A DNA stretch of 14,674 nucleotides, from positions 1 to 14,674 of the forward strand of contig JAJYSL010000096.1 of the NCBI GenBank assembly GCA_021793595.1, read 5' to 3'. Source of the DNA: Acidobacteriota bacterium (lineage in GTDB: Bacteria > Acidobacteriota > Terriglobia > Terriglobales > Acidobacteriaceae). Below the pieces are notes generated by a model. It did not search any database. It saw only the letters and a list, made by a program, of their open reading frames with translations, and was not told where the DNA came from. Numbering within the stretch: the stretch's first letter is position 1; each line of letters starts with the position of its first letter. The translations under genes and the position numbers were made by a program. Below, one piece after another: positions 14,354 to 14,674 of this stretch.

Positions 14354-14674
14354 ATGCCGACCAAACTCTTGAATGACGTGAAGCTGAGAAAAGCCAAATG
14401 CCCTAAAGACCAGTCCATCTTGAAGCTCTCCGACGGCGGTGGCTTGTACCTTTGGATTTTCGCCAACGGCAAGAAGCATTGGCGGTTTCGATGGCAGGTG
14501 GACGGCAAGGAACAATCGCTAGCGCTCGGCGAGTATCCGCACGTCAATCTGACGCTAGCCCGCTCACGCCGCGATGCTCTGCAAGAGAAGCGCGCGGCTG
14601 GTGTAGATCCATCGGAGTCACGCAAGGCGGAGCAGCAAGCCAAGATCGCAGCAGCAGCCAACTCCTTTGAGGCG
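14354..14674 (+). CDS. P4-type tyrosine integrase, N-terminal part (runs off window)
   Basis: The 107 codons visible are open to the window edge. They match the DUF4102 arm-binding domain of P4/CP4-57-type integrases: LSDGGGLYLWIFANGKKHW at about 26-44, RFRWQVDGKEQSLALGEYP at 45-63, LARSRRDAL at 69-77 and AAGVDPSESRK at 82-92. A linker rich in alanine and glutamine follows. The catalytic domain (R-HxxR-Y) lies beyond 14674, so activity cannot be judged. The start at 14354 is chosen because LNDVKLRKAK begins the domain at once. No ribosome binding site precedes it, and a TACCAC repeat ends four bases upstream, which suggests autoregulation. It points away from tRNA-Ser, the common arrangement for tRNA-inserted islands. 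Confidence 0.88.
   Translation, partial: MPTKLLNDVKLRKAKCPKDQSILKLSDGGGLYLWIFANGKKHWRFRWQVDGKEQSLALGEYPHVNLTLARSRRDALQEKRAAGVDPSESRKAEQQAKIAAAANSFEA

Noticed and set aside
1..14674. CRISPR array, IS element or toxin-antitoxin pair
   Set aside because: No regularly spaced repeats, transposase motifs or paired small toxin-antitoxin genes were seen; the only mobile-element gene is the partial integrase at the right edge.

Overview
The window looks like chromosomal DNA from a GC-rich, Gram-negative, probably aerobic bacterium. The best guess is the Acidobacteriota (Terriglobia/Koribacter-like). This rests on the protein types: an outer-membrane PagL-type acyloxyacyl hydrolase, a short PHP-type CpsB/YwqE phosphatase, a half-size AI-2E permease, intramembrane CPBP proteins and a stand-alone glutamate formiminotransferase. 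It also rests on the absence of long operons. The taxonomic call is inference; no rRNA or other decisive marker is present.

Layout. 1-1622 (minus): a family 2 glycosyltransferase followed by a QueD/PTPS-like pterin enzyme. 1650-3486 (plus): a TlpA/ResA-like thioredoxin lipoprotein, a small HMA-like protein without metal cysteines, and a canonical CPBP intramembrane protease. Its stop overlaps by four bases the stop of a second, minus-strand CPBP-like protein (3483-4184) whose first active-site motif is lost. 4362-4438: tRNA-Arg(ACG), followed by about 550 bp with no convincing gene. 4988-5888 (plus): a DUF4242 protein and bacterioferritin, then a strong stem-loop shared with the convergent neighbour. 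5962-9518 (minus): yebC, a PagL-like protein, ftcD and a secreted protein of unknown function. 9651-10154 (minus): a half-length AI-2E permease, divergent from purQ and a CpsB/YwqE-type phosphatase (10249-11773, plus). 11805-13805 (minus): a GtrB/DPM1-like glycosyltransferase and a quinone oxidoreductase. 14078-14165: tRNA-Ser(GGA), followed by the start of a P4-type tyrosine integrase that runs off the right edge.

To about position 14,165 the window is mostly core housekeeping: queuosine or pterin metabolism, purine synthesis, iron storage, translation regulation, envelope sugar and lipid modification, and redox. The genes sit in short units of one to four. Accessory DNA begins after tRNA-Ser, where the integrase and a cluster of five TACCAC hexamers in both orientations mark the left end of an integrated element whose cargo lies outside the window.

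The most interesting points are this island edge with its repeat cluster, the tail-to-tail pair of intact and motif-less CPBP proteins, and two enzymes with a substituted key acid (QueD-like Glu to Ala, PagL-like Glu to Asn). No CRISPR array, IS element or obvious defence system is visible. I did not find a complete new system inside this window.
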